A DNA stretch of 64,000 nt from Mycolicibacterium frederiksbergense (GTDB taxonomy: Bacteria > Actinomycetota > Actinomycetes > Mycobacteriales > Mycobacteriaceae): assembly GCF_029893345.1 (NCBI RefSeq), contig NZ_JARXVE010000001.1, positions 372,001-436,000 of the forward strand, written 5' to 3'. Under the pieces are notes generated by a model. It worked only from the letters and a program-made list of their open reading frames with translations. It did no database searches and had not been told where the DNA came from. Of this stretch, positions 9,721 through 17,944 are shown piece by piece (position 1 is the stretch's first letter; each line of letters starts with the position of its first letter). Made by a program: the position numbers and the translations under genes.

Positions 9721-11064
9721 TCATGGAACCAGCTCGGCTTGGTCGAGACTCGGTGGTGTGCGCCGGAATCCGCGGGTGCTGAACGCCAGCACCGCGATGC
9801 CGGCCAGCAGCCACGGGATGCCGATCTTGAAGGCGTCGGCCGACAGGCTGGTCCACAACCACAGGCACAGGGTCAGGCCGACGAGGGGGAGCGCGAAGTA
9901 GAGCAGTAGCGAGCGGGGGTCACGGCGGCGCTGGTCGATCACGTAGTGCTTGATCACCGAGGCGTTGACCGCGGTGAAGGCGACCAGGGAGCCGAAGCTG
10001 ATCAACGACGACACCAACGACAGGCTCAGCACGAGGGCCAGCAGGCCGATCGTCCCGACCAGGATCGCGCTCAGCCAGGGGGTGTGGAAACGCGGATGCA
10101 GGCTGGCGAAGTGCCGGGGCAGGGTGCCGTCGCGACCCATGGCGTAGAGGATGCGGGCCACCGACGTCTGCGAGGCGAGCACCGCGCCGAAACACCCGGC
10201 GACATAGGCGGCGGTGAAGAAATTGGTCAGGAAGGAGCCACCGGCCCGCGCCATGATGTCGAGGCTGGCGGCGTCCGCGTCGGTGTAGTTCTGCCAGTCC
10301 GGGAACGCGATCACGCACAGGTAGGCGATCACCATGAAGAGCAGGCCGCCGATCAGGGTGACCAGGACGATGGCCTTGGGGATCACCATCTTGGCGTCGA
10401 CGGTTTCCTCGGCCAACGTCGAGACCGCGTCGAAGCCCAGAAACGACAGGCACAAGATCGCCGCCCCGGCGAAGACGTGGCTGATGCCGGGTCCGGTGCC
10501 GAACAGGGCGTCGGTAAGCGGGGGCAGGGGGGTGCCGTTGATGCTGCGGACCGTGAGGAACGCGAAGACCGCCAGAAACACCACCTGCAGCAACAACAGT
10601 GCGCTGGAGACGCCCGAGACGACGGTGATGCCCAGGATGGTGAGCACCGTGACCACCGCGATGGAGCCCAGCACCCACACCCAGAACGGCACGCCGGGGA
10701 ACGCGGCGTTCATGTACAGGCCGATCACCAGGTAGGTGATGGTGGGCATCAGCAGGTAGTCCAGCAGCAGCGTCCATCCGCTGAGGAAGCCGATGTTGCC
10801 GCCGAACGACTGTTTGGCGTAGGCGTACGCGGATCCGGCTCGCGGCACGGCCCGCGACATGAACGCGTAGCTGAGCGCGGTGAACAGCATCGCGATCAGG
10901 GTGATGCCGTAGGCGGAGATGATGTGACCCTCGGTCACCGTGTTGACGATCCCGACGGTGGTGAACACCGTGAGCGGGATCATGTAGGACAGGCCGAACC
11001 GGACCGCCGCGGGCAGGCCGAGCACCCGGTTCAGCACCGGACCTGCCGTCGCGTCAGTTTTCAT
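9721..11064 (-). CDS. APC-family amino acid/amine permease
   Basis: This 447-residue protein has about 12 hydrophobic segments. The N-terminal region resembles the APC superfamily (GLPAAVRFGLSYMIPLTVFTTVGIV, then the MSRAVPRAGSAYAYA stretch of the putrescine/tyramine/amino-acid permease type). The ATG at 11064 has a strong GGAGG six bases upstream. It is the first gene of the operon with hyuA, hyuB and the FAD oxidase, so it presumably imports the substrate they degrade. An 18-bp palindrome and a -10-like TAGCGT lie upstream. Confidence 0.9.
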   Translation of the reverse strand: MKTDATAGPVLNRVLGLPAAVRFGLSYMIPLTVFTTVGIVNTVTEGHIISAYGITLIAMLFTALSYAFMSRAVPRAGSAYAYAKQSFGGNIGFLSGWTLLLDYLLMPTITYLVIGLYMNAAFPGVPFWVWVLGSIAVVTVLTILGITVVSGVSSALLLLQVVFLAVFAFLTVRSINGTPLPPLTDALFGTGPGISHVFAGAAILCLSFLGFDAVSTLAEETVDAKMVIPKAIVLVTLIGGLLFMVIAYLCVIAFPDWQNYTDADAASLDIMARAGGSFLTNFFTAAYVAGCFGAVLASQTSVARILYAMGRDGTLPRHFASLHPRFHTPWLSAILVGTIGLLALVLSLSLVSSLISFGSLVAFTAVNASVIKHYVIDQRRRDPRSLLLYFALPLVGLTLCLWLWTSLSADAFKIGIPWLLAGIAVLAFSTRGFRRTPPSLDQAELVP

Positions 11065-11147
11065 GGGTACCTCCGTGGATCGGCGCCGATGGCTCGGCGC
11101 CCGAGAGCGGGCACCTTGACCGGTCATCCGGCGCTGTGCCGACGACC

Positions 11148-11153
11148 ACGCTA
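11148..11153 (-). promoter_or_regulatory. candidate -10 element of the hyu operon
   Basis: On the minus strand TAGCGT matches the mycobacterial TANNNT -10 pattern. It would put the transcript start near 11141, giving an untranslated leader of about 75 bases before the permease ATG. I see no convincing -35, which fits activator dependence. Inferred only. Confidence 0.35.
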
Positions 11154-11175
11154 GGGCACGAACATGCGGCCCGGC

Positions 11176-11193
11176 ATACGTCATCTGACGTAT
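11176..11193. promoter_or_regulatory. perfect 18-bp palindrome, candidate LuxR-type operator
   Basis: ATACGTCATCTGACGTAT consists of two perfect 8-base arms with a 2-base centre. It lies between the LuxR-PBP regulator gene and the permease gene. Its centre is about 43 bases upstream of the transcript start predicted from TAGCGT. LuxR/NarL-type activators usually bind 18-20 bp dyads close to -42, so this is the likely target of the neighbouring regulator. Confidence 0.6.
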
Positions 11194-11223
11194 TGTGTGG
11201 ACCCGGGCGGCGGGCGCCGAATG

Positions 11224-12957
11224 TCAGGCCGGCGGGCGTAAACCGACCAGCGGGGCGCCGCTGTAGGAGGCGACCCGCACCGACCGGCCGTGCTGGATCT
11301 GGTAGGTGTAGAGCGCCTGGCCGAGCAGCGGGTCGTCGGTTTCGTCGGGGAAGCTGCGCACCGAATGCCCGGTGTCGCCGAAGTAGTAGATGCCATTGAG
11401 CCCGCGGTAGGCGGTGCCGCGCAGAAACCTCGTCACCCGGTCCGCGTCGGCCCCGACCGACTCCCAGGCGGTGGCGAGCAGGCGGACCTGATCGTAGGCC
11501 GCCGATGCCTGCGACAGCCCGGGTTCGTCGCCGAACCGCAGGGTGTACTTACGGCTGAAGTCGACGCCGAGGTCGTCGAGATTGCGCGACGTCACCGAAC
11601 TCCAGGTGACGCCCTCGGCGGCTTCGCCCGCCGTGGTGACAAACCGTGGCACCGAAGCGCCGTACACACAGTGGAACAACCCGTCGAAGCCGGCTCGACG
11701 GATTTCGATGACCAGTCGTGCCACATGGTCGGGGATGAAGTCGACGACGAAGACCGCCGAGATACGTTTGGCGGCAATGCGTTTGGCGACCGATCTCCAG
11801 TCCTGGCCGGCAACGGCGACCTGCTCCACCGCGCCCAGTTGCCAGCCGATCTGTTCCAGATCAGCCGCGAACTCGGGGTCGGCCAGGCGCGTGCTGTTGG
11901 AGTTGAGTTCGACGACGCCGAGCCGGCGGCGGGCCGGTGCCCACAGGCCAGAGGTGTGCAACGACTCCAGTAGCCGGATGAACGCCCTGCCGTAGAAACG
12001 CTCAGAAGGACAGGTCTGGAAGACCGCCGCGTACCGGGCCTGGTCCTGCGCGAGTTGGCGGACTTGCCGGTCGAAGGTGGCGGTGTGCAGGAACGGGTGC
12101 GCGTAGTCGGCGGCAAGCTCCAGGATCGACGGCTGCTCCCCGGTGACGTAGCTGGTGGTGATCGCGTCGACGCCGGCGTCGATGAGCCGGCGCATGGCCT
12201 GCTCGGCGCTGTCGGTGTCGAACATGTCGAAACCCTCGACGACGTGCACGAGTTTGCGCCCGCCGACGCGGGTCTTGTCGTTGATGTCGTCGATGGCCAA
12301 GGCGGCGCCGCGCACCAGTTCCATGCCGTCGTCGCCGGTCAACGAGTCCAGGGGCGCCAGGGTGCCGACCAGGATCGGACGCCGGTTGGCCGCGGTGACC
12401 GGCAGCAGCGGCCGGTCCGGCCGGTGGTTCAGCGACTCGGCGAAGCGCTGCATGGAGGTATGGGTCAGCGCCGGCACATCGTCGACGCCGCCCGGCACCG
12501 GCAGCTGGAACAGGCCGACGTCCATACACAGCGCGGCCAGCGCCGAACGGCTCTCGATGCCGAGCTTGACCAGCAGCCGTTCGAGTTGGGTCGAGACGGT
12601 GCGTGGACTGGTGCCCAGTCGGGCGGCGATCTGGCGGTTGGTCAGGCCCAGCGTGACCAGTGTCGACACCTCGAGTTCACGGCTGGTCATGCCGGCGGGC
12701 AGCGCCGCGGCGGCGAAGGTGCAGGCGGTCACCGCGGCGTCGTGATGAACCCCGCCCTCCCTGGTCATCACGACGTTGAGGTCGGTGTTTTCGTGTCGGA
12801 GGATGAACCGGACCATCTCGCGTTTGGTCAGCAGGAAGGCTTGGCTCAGCCGCAGCAGGGCAGCCGGGGCCGTTCCGCTGATCAGCTTTCCGGCGGGGCT
12901 TGCGACGAACTCACCGTCGAATTCGGTGAACGTCTTCCGGCCAGAGGCGGACGGCAT
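11224..12957 (-). CDS. LuxR-type HTH / type 1 periplasmic-binding-protein fusion regulator
   Basis: This 577-residue protein has an unusual architecture. Residues 1-85 form an N-terminal domain I do not recognise. Residues 88-150 form a LuxR HTH: LTNRQIAARLGTSPRTVSTQL is the helix-turn-helix, preceded by TSRELEV. From about residue 193 to the end it is a type 1 periplasmic binding fold like amide/urea/branched-chain amino acid receptors (AmiC/UrtA type). There PILVGTLAPLDSLTG, AIDDIN and GWQLGAVEQV match the usual first sheet, hinge and second lobe. No signal peptide or membrane segment is seen, so it should sense a cytoplasmic ligand. Its ATG overlaps the preceding stop as TAATG. It probably controls the hyu operon. 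Confidence 0.85.
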   Translation of the reverse strand: MPSASGRKTFTEFDGEFVASPAGKLISGTAPAALLRLSQAFLLTKREMVRFILRHENTDLNVVMTREGGVHHDAAVTACTFAAAALPAGMTSRELEVSTLVTLGLTNRQIAARLGTSPRTVSTQLERLLVKLGIESRSALAALCMDVGLFQLPVPGGVDDVPALTHTSMQRFAESLNHRPDRPLLPVTAANRRPILVGTLAPLDSLTGDDGMELVRGAALAIDDINDKTRVGGRKLVHVVEGFDMFDTDSAEQAMRRLIDAGVDAITTSYVTGEQPSILELAADYAHPFLHTATFDRQVRQLAQDQARYAAVFQTCPSERFYGRAFIRLLESLHTSGLWAPARRRLGVVELNSNSTRLADPEFAADLEQIGWQLGAVEQVAVAGQDWRSVAKRIAAKRISAVFVVDFIPDHVARLVIEIRRAGFDGLFHCVYGASVPRFVTTAGEAAEGVTWSSVTSRNLDDLGVDFSRKYTLRFGDEPGLSQASAAYDQVRLLATAWESVGADADRVTRFLRGTAYRGLNGIYYFGDTGHSVRSFPDETDDPLLGQALYTYQIQHGRSVRVASYSGAPLVGLRPPA

Positions 12958-13334
12958 TACAGGCCGGCGCTCCTGCGTACCCGGTTCACCATGCCGCGCA
13001 CGGCGTTCTCCGTGGCGGCCAGCGGTGACATCACCGCCTCGCCGATCCCGACGATGGCCTCGACCCGGTCCACGATTGCTTCCAGGCGTTCGACCACGCC
13101 GATCAGACGGGGCGCGAGCTCATCGATGCGGGTGATGGTTTCGTTGAAGCGGTCCAGGGTGACGTCCAGCCCACCGGTCGTCTTGTTGAGGTCGACGAGG
13201 GTGTTGCCGAGATCGGTGAGCAGGGTATCGACCTGCTCCACCGTCATGTCGGCATTGAGCGCGGCCTGCGTCAACGTTCGGATTCGTTGCCGCCCGTTGG
13301 CCGGGCGGGCGCGGCCGTCGCCTTTGTCTGCCAT
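12957..13334 (-). CDS. small coiled-coil protein of unknown function
   Basis: This 125-residue soluble protein has a basic N-terminus (DKGDGRARPANGRQR) followed by a long helical region. Heptad-like LTDLGNTLVDLNKTTGGL and VVERLEAIVDRVEAIV suggest a coiled coil or phasin-like bundle. No catalytic motif is visible. The ATG at 13334 is the only good start. Its TAA stop shares a base with the ATG of the LuxR-PBP regulator (TAATG), so the two are translationally linked. By position next to pgl it may correspond to the M. tuberculosis hypothetical beside devB; this is inferred from memory of gene order. Confidence 0.75.
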   Translation of the reverse strand: MADKGDGRARPANGRQRIRTLTQAALNADMTVEQVDTLLTDLGNTLVDLNKTTGGLDVTLDRFNETITRIDELAPRLIGVVERLEAIVDRVEAIVGIGEAVMSPLAATENAVRGMVNRVRRSAGL

Positions 13335-13514
13335 GCCAGTCAGTATGACGTTCGGGAACCAAACCGGGCCGACGCGCGTCTGATTGGTGTGCGGCATTTC
13401 TGTGAACCCCGAACCCGTCTGGCCGATGGTGTCCATGCGGACCGGAACCTGGCCGACTATCTGGCCGGGTACGCCGAGGCGCTGGCAGATGCGACGACCG
13501 AGCGTAACGGCGGT

Positions 13515-13584
13515 TCCGCCGAGGGCTGAGCGTTCGGCTCCGCCGAGGCTGAGCGGCCGCTCCGCCGAGGCCGAGCGGCCGCTC
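13515..13584. repeat. three tandem 22-24 bp GC-rich repeats with two NotI-type palindromes
   Basis: Three head-to-tail copies start with TCCGCCGAGG at 13515, 13539 and 13561. The last two contain the 12-base palindrome GAGCGGCCGCTC at 13551-13562 and 13573-13584. The block lies in the 248-base gap between pgl and the coiled-coil gene and touches the pgl stop. It may act as a stem-loop terminator or mRNA barrier after pgl. The rest of the gap shows no gene I can support. Confidence 0.7.
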
Positions 13585-14314
13585 AGAGCTTGCTTGCAGC
13601 GGCCTCGTCGAGCAGCCACACCGTGCGCTCGCGACCGATCGCGCCGGCGGCAGGGATGTCGACCGGATCGGCTCCGCCGACCGCAGCGGCGACAGCGTCG
13701 GCCTTGGCCTCGCCGGATACCACCAGCCACACCTCACGGGAGTGGCGAACCGCGGGCAGCGTCAACGTGATTCGCCGCGGCGGTGGCTTGGGGGAGTCCG
13801 GCACCCCGACCACCAGCCGTTCGGCCTCACGGACCGCCGGGGTGTCGGGGAACAGCGAATTGATGTGCCCCTCACCGCCCATGCCGAGCAGGTGCACGTC
13901 GAACTCGGGCACCGGAGCGTCGAAGTGGGCGGTCAGTAGTTGCGCATACCCGGCGGCCGCCGCGTCGAGGTCATCGCCGAACTCGCCGTCGCTGGCGGCC
14001 ATCGCGTGCACATTGAAGGCCGGGATGCCGACGTGGTCCAACAGCGCCTCACGAGCCTGCTTGTCGTTGCGTTCGTCGTCGTCCTGGGCTACGAAACGCT
14101 CGTCACCCCAGTAGACGTGCACCTTCAACCAGTCGATCTCGTCGCTGCGCTCGCCGACGCGCTTGAGCAGGCCGATACCCGTGCCGCCACCGGTGAGCAC
14201 GATGGTGGCCTGACCTCGCGCGGTGATCGCGGACTTGATCGCTTCGGTCAACCGGTCGCCGGCGGCAGCCACCAGGGCGTCGGTGTCGACATAACGTTCG
14301 ATGACGGTGCTCAT
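13583..14314 (-). CDS. pgl: 6-phosphogluconolactonase
   Basis: This 243-residue cytosolic enzyme hydrolyses 6-phosphogluconolactone in the oxidative pentose phosphate pathway. Family motifs are LTGGGTG (phosphate binding), YWGDERFV, and [15 protein letters not shown] with the catalytic His. The ATG overlaps the opcA stop by four bases (ATGA), so it is the last gene of tkt-tal-zwf-opcA-pgl. The length is normal for the DevB/SOL group. Confidence 0.96.
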   Translation of the reverse strand: MSTVIERYVDTDALVAAAGDRLTEAIKSAITARGQATIVLTGGGTGIGLLKRVGERSDEIDWLKVHVYWGDERFVAQDDDERNDKQAREALLDHVGIPAFNVHAMAASDGEFGDDLDAAAAGYAQLLTAHFDAPVPEFDVHLLGMGGEGHINSLFPDTPAVREAERLVVGVPDSPKPPPRRITLTLPAVRHSREVWLVVSGEAKADAVAAAVGGADPVDIPAAGAIGRERTVWLLDEAAASKL

Positions 14315-15222
14315 GCGTACTGGACCTTGTCGATTCCTCGTAGTGCGTCGTGGTAGATCTCGTCGTCGTCGAGCCGCCGCAGGTCCTCGGCCAGGCATTC
14401 CTTGGCCTCGCGTCGTGCCAGCGGCAGCAGGGCGTCGGGCCGACCGGTGCGGGACAATGTCGCGGTGATCCCGGTCTGGGGGCGCATCAGCGTCACGGTT
14501 TCGCTGGGCCGGGTGAGCTCGACCTTGAGCTTCCCGACAACCCGGGTGACCGGACCATCGATCCGGTTGGCCAGCCAGCCGGCCAGGACGTCGAGAGAAG
14601 GTTCGTTCTTGAGCCCGGAGACCAGCGCCGCGGTGATGGGTTCGTGCGGCGGCTGGTCGATTGCCGCGGCCAACAGCGCCCGCCAGTAGGTGATCCGGCT
14701 CCAGGCCAGATCGGTGTCACCGGGGGTGTAGCCCTCGAGTCGGCTTTTGATGCAGGCCAACGGGTCTGCCCCGTTGGTGGCATCGGTGATCCGGCGAATG
14801 GCCAACTTGCCCAACGGGTCCTGGGCGGGCATTGACGGTGCCAGCGCGGGCCACCAGGCGACCACCGGGGTGTCGGGCAACAAGAATGGCAGCACGACGC
14901 TGCTGGCGTGATCCGCGAGCTCGCCGGCCAGTTTGAGCACCACCACCTCACCGGCTCCGGCGTCGTGGCCCACCCGCAACTGGGCGTCGAGCCGTGGTTG
15001 CCCGGATTGCCGGTCACCGGGGACCACCACGATGACCCGGCACGGATGCTCGCGGCTGGCGAAATTGGCTGCCTCGATGGAGTCTTCGAGGAGGTCCTCG
15101 TTGTCGATCGAGATGACCAGGGTGAGCACCCGGCTCAGGGTGAGGGCGCCACCCTCTTCCCGCAGGCCGGTGATCTTCTTGTTGACCTGGTTGGTTGTGG
15201 TGTCAGGCAGATCGACGATCAT
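14311..15222 (-). CDS. opcA: glucose-6-phosphate dehydrogenase assembly protein OpcA
   Basis: This 303-residue protein matches actinobacterial OpcA in length and text: [10 protein letters not shown] at the N-terminus, and RVLTLVI and RVIVVVPGD in the core. OpcA is needed for active, correctly assembled Zwf in cyanobacteria and actinobacteria and has no known catalytic motif. It lies 31 bases after zwf. That gap holds a copy of the dispersed repeat GAGCGCTTGCGCGAGGA, which also supplies purines upstream of the start. The ATG at 15222 is preferred over an upstream in-frame ATG because of the conserved opening. Confidence 0.95.
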   Translation of the reverse strand: MIVDLPDTTTNQVNKKITGLREEGGALTLSRVLTLVISIDNEDLLEDSIEAANFASREHPCRVIVVVPGDRQSGQPRLDAQLRVGHDAGAGEVVVLKLAGELADHASSVVLPFLLPDTPVVAWWPALAPSMPAQDPLGKLAIRRITDATNGADPLACIKSRLEGYTPGDTDLAWSRITYWRALLAAAIDQPPHEPITAALVSGLKNEPSLDVLAGWLANRIDGPVTRVVGKLKVELTRPSETVTLMRPQTGITATLSRTGRPDALLPLARREAKECLAEDLRRLDDDEIYHDALRGIDKVQYA

Positions 15223-15234
15223 CGTGGCCCTCGG

Positions 15235-15256
15235 TTCCTCGCGCAAGCGCTCGTCA
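15235..15256 (-). repeat. dispersed junction repeat (GAGCGCTTGCGCGA) after zwf
   Basis: On the minus strand the zwf stop TGA runs straight into CGAGCGCTTGCGCGAGGAA. The same core occurs at 35992-36012, 57285-57367 and 60131-60152. It fills most of the zwf-opcA gap. Confidence 0.7.
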
Positions 15257-16804
15257 CGGACGCCTCCATTCGCGACCGGTGCGGTGCAGCATCTCGTCGG
15301 CGGAGGCAGGCCCCCAGGTGCCCGACTCGTAAGCCTCCGGCTTTCCGTGCGTCGCCCAATAGTCGAGCACGGGATCCAGTATTTCCCAAGACAATTCGAC
15401 TTCCGCGTTCACCGGGAACAGTGACGGTTCGCCCAGCAGCACATCGAGGATCAGCCGCTCATAGGCTTCGGGTGAGTCCTCGGCGAAGGCCGAGCCGTAG
15501 GAGAAGTCCATGTTCACGTCACGGACCTCCATCGCGCTGCCGGGCACCTTGGACCCGAATCGCAGTGTGATGCCCTCGTCCGGCTGCACCCGGATCACCA
15601 GGGCGTTCTGGCCCAGTTCCTCGGTCATGGTGGCGTCGAACGGAAGATGCGGCGCCCGCTTGAACACCAGCGCGATCTCGGTCACCCGGCGGCCCAGGCG
15701 TTTACCGGTACGCAGGTAGAACGGCACCCCGGCCCAGCGTCGCGTGTCGATCTCGAGAGTGATCGCCGCGTAGGTCTCGGTGGTCGAGTCCTTGGCGAAC
15801 CCCTGTTCGTCGAGCAGGCCGACGACCTTTTCGCCACCCTGCCAACCGGCGGCGTACTGGCCGCGGGCGGTCGTCTCGTCCAGTGGCTCAGCCAGTTTCA
15901 CCGCCGAGAGCACCTTGATCTTCTCGGCCTGCAGCTCGTGCGGGCTGAAGCTGACCGGCTCCTCTAACGCGGTGAGCGCCAGCAACTGCAGCAGATGGTT
16001 CTGGATCACGTCGCGGGCGGCGCCGATGCCGTCGTAATACCCGGCCCGGCCACCGAGGCCGATGTCCTCGGCCATGGTGATCTGTACGTGGTCGATGTAG
16101 TTGTTGTTCCAGATCGGCTCGTACAGGGCGTTGGCGAACCGCAGCGCCAGGATGTTCTGAACGGTTTCCTTGCCCAGATAGTGATCGATGCGGAACACGG
16201 ACTCTTCCGGGAAGACGCTGTTGACCACGGCATTGAGCTCGCGTGCGGATTTCAGGTCGTGACCGAACGGCTTCTCGATCACCACCCGGCTCCAGCGGTC
16301 ATCACGGGGCCGGGCCAGGCCCGATTTACACAGCTGCTCGCACACCTGGGGGAAGGCGTTCGGCGGGATCGACAGATAGAACGCATGATTGCCGCCGGTG
16401 CCGCGTTCGGCATCGAGCTTGTCGAGGGTCTCCGACAGCCGCTCGAATGCGGCTTCATCGTCGAATGTGCCCTGCACGAACCGGAACCCCTCCGCCAGAC
16501 GGTCCCAGACCTCCTGGCGGAAGGGCGTGCGGGCGTGCTCCTTGACGGCCTCGAAGACCACGTTGGCGAAGTCCTGGTCCGCCCATTCCCGACGGGCGAA
16601 CCCGACCAGCGCGAATGACGCCGGCAGCAGTCCTCGGTTGGCGAGGTCGTAGATCGCCGGCATCAACTTCTTGCGTGCCAGGTCGCCCGTGACACCGAAA
16701 ATGACCACACCACACGGGCCGGGGATGCGTGGCATCCGCTTGTCCCGCTTGTCGCGGAGCGGGTTGCGCCAAGCGGTCTCCGGCCTGTCGTTAACCGTCG
16801 TCAT
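15254..16804 (-). CDS. zwf: glucose-6-phosphate 1-dehydrogenase
   Basis: This 516-residue cytosolic enzyme oxidises glucose 6-phosphate to the lactone with reduction of NADP. The nucleotide motif GVTGDLARKK is at residues 37-46, EKPFG at 177-181, and the active-site RIDHYLGK at 205-212. The length is about that of mycobacterial Zwf2. It sits 9 bases after tal in the PPP operon and is followed by its partner opcA. Confidence 0.97.
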   Translation of the reverse strand: MTTVNDRPETAWRNPLRDKRDKRMPRIPGPCGVVIFGVTGDLARKKLMPAIYDLANRGLLPASFALVGFARREWADQDFANVVFEAVKEHARTPFRQEVWDRLAEGFRFVQGTFDDEAAFERLSETLDKLDAERGTGGNHAFYLSIPPNAFPQVCEQLCKSGLARPRDDRWSRVVIEKPFGHDLKSARELNAVVNSVFPEESVFRIDHYLGKETVQNILALRFANALYEPIWNNNYIDHVQITMAEDIGLGGRAGYYDGIGAARDVIQNHLLQLLALTALEEPVSFSPHELQAEKIKVLSAVKLAEPLDETTARGQYAAGWQGGEKVVGLLDEQGFAKDSTTETYAAITLEIDTRRWAGVPFYLRTGKRLGRRVTEIALVFKRAPHLPFDATMTEELGQNALVIRVQPDEGITLRFGSKVPGSAMEVRDVNMDFSYGSAFAEDSPEAYERLILDVLLGEPSLFPVNAEVELSWEILDPVLDYWATHGKPEAYESGTWGPASADEMLHRTGREWRRP

Positions 16805-16813
16805 CTCGACGCG

Positions 16814-17929
16814 TCATTTCTTGGCGGCGTCGAGTTGGCTCTGTGTTGCGTCGAGCAGTTCCTGCCACGACTTTTCGAATTTCTCGACACCCTCGACTTC
16901 GAGCACCTTGAACACATCGACCAGGTCGATGCCGACGGCGCTGAGCTTGTCGAAGGTCTCCTGCGATGCGGCCGTGGTCCCGGTGATGGTGTCGCCGGTG
17001 ATCTTGCCGTGGTCGGCGACCGCTTCCAGGGTCTTCTCCGGCAGGGTGTTCACCGTGTGCGGTGCGACCAGTTCGGTGACGTAGAGCGTGTCGGAGTACT
17101 CCGGGTTCTTGACGCCGGTGGATGCCCACAGGACGCGCTGCACGCGTGCGCCGTCACCCTTGAGTGCTGCGTAGCGCTCGCCGCCGAAGACCTCCTCGTA
17201 GGCGGCGTAGGCCAGCCGCGAGTTGGCCACACCGGCCTTGCCGCGCAGGCCCAAAGCCTCGTCCGAGCCGATCTTCTCCAGCCGGTTGTCGATCTCGGTG
17301 TCCACCCGGGACACGAAGAACGAAGCGACGGAGTGGATCTTGGACAGGTCGTGGCCGGCCTCACGGGCCTTCTCCAGACCGGCCAGGTAGGCGTCCATGA
17401 CCGCCCGGTGCCGTTCCACCGAGAAGATCAGCGTGACGTTGACCGAGATGCCCTCGGCGATCACCGCGGTGATCGCGGGCAGCCCGGCCAGGGTCGCGGG
17501 AATCTTGATCAGCAGGTTGGGCCGGTTGACGATCTTCCACAGCTCGATGGCCTGCAGGATGGTCTGGTCGGTGTCGTCTGCCAGCCGCGGGTCGACCTCG
17601 ATCGACACCCGGCCGTCGACCCCGTCGGAGGCCTCGTACTGCTTGGCCAGCACATCGCAGGCGTTGCGGACGTCGTCGGTGGTGACCGTGCGGATGGTGG
17701 CGTCGACGTCGGCGCCCCGCTCGGCCAGTTCCTTGACCTGCGCGTCGTAGGCGGTGCCCTTGGACAGCGCAGCCTGGAAGATCGACGGGTTGGTGGTGAC
17801 GCCCACGACGCTGCGGGTATTGATGAGCTCCGTCAGGTTCCCTGATTGCAGCCGCTCGCGCGACAGGTCATCGAGCCAGACGGACACACCCTCGGCGCTC
17901 AGCGCCGCGAGATTCGGGTTCTGAGTCAT
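16814..17929 (-). CDS. tal: transaldolase
   Basis: This 371-residue transaldolase of the actinobacterial long form moves dihydroxyacetone units between sedoheptulose 7-phosphate and glyceraldehyde 3-phosphate. The Schiff-base lysine is Lys142 in [18 protein letters not shown] and [10 protein letters not shown] are the standard N-terminal motifs. AGAAGG precedes the ATG at 17929. It is 15 bases after tkt and 9 before zwf in one operon. Confidence 0.97.
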   Translation of the reverse strand: MTQNPNLAALSAEGVSVWLDDLSRERLQSGNLTELINTRSVVGVTTNPSIFQAALSKGTAYDAQVKELAERGADVDATIRTVTTDDVRNACDVLAKQYEASDGVDGRVSIEVDPRLADDTDQTILQAIELWKIVNRPNLLIKIPATLAGLPAITAVIAEGISVNVTLIFSVERHRAVMDAYLAGLEKAREAGHDLSKIHSVASFFVSRVDTEIDNRLEKIGSDEALGLRGKAGVANSRLAYAAYEEVFGGERYAALKGDGARVQRVLWASTGVKNPEYSDTLYVTELVAPHTVNTLPEKTLEAVADHGKITGDTITGTTAASQETFDKLSAVGIDLVDVFKVLEVEGVEKFEKSWQELLDATQSQLDAAKK

Positions 17930-17944
17930 GATTCGCCTTCTCTG

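Noticed and set aside
8588..9901. Long open frame on the plus strand opposite hyuA
   Set aside because: The frame is Gly/Arg/His-rich without family motifs, and hyuA on the other strand is clearly real. It is a GC-rich shadow.
13377..13529. Plus-strand frame ending ADYLAGYAEALADATTERN
   Set aside because: It looks protein-like near its end but is short, lacks a good start and ribosome site, and runs into the tandem repeat. I could not support a gene or a named pseudogene.
13515..13584. CRISPR-like array
   Set aside because: The units are contiguous with no unique spacers, so it is a tandem repeat and not CRISPR.
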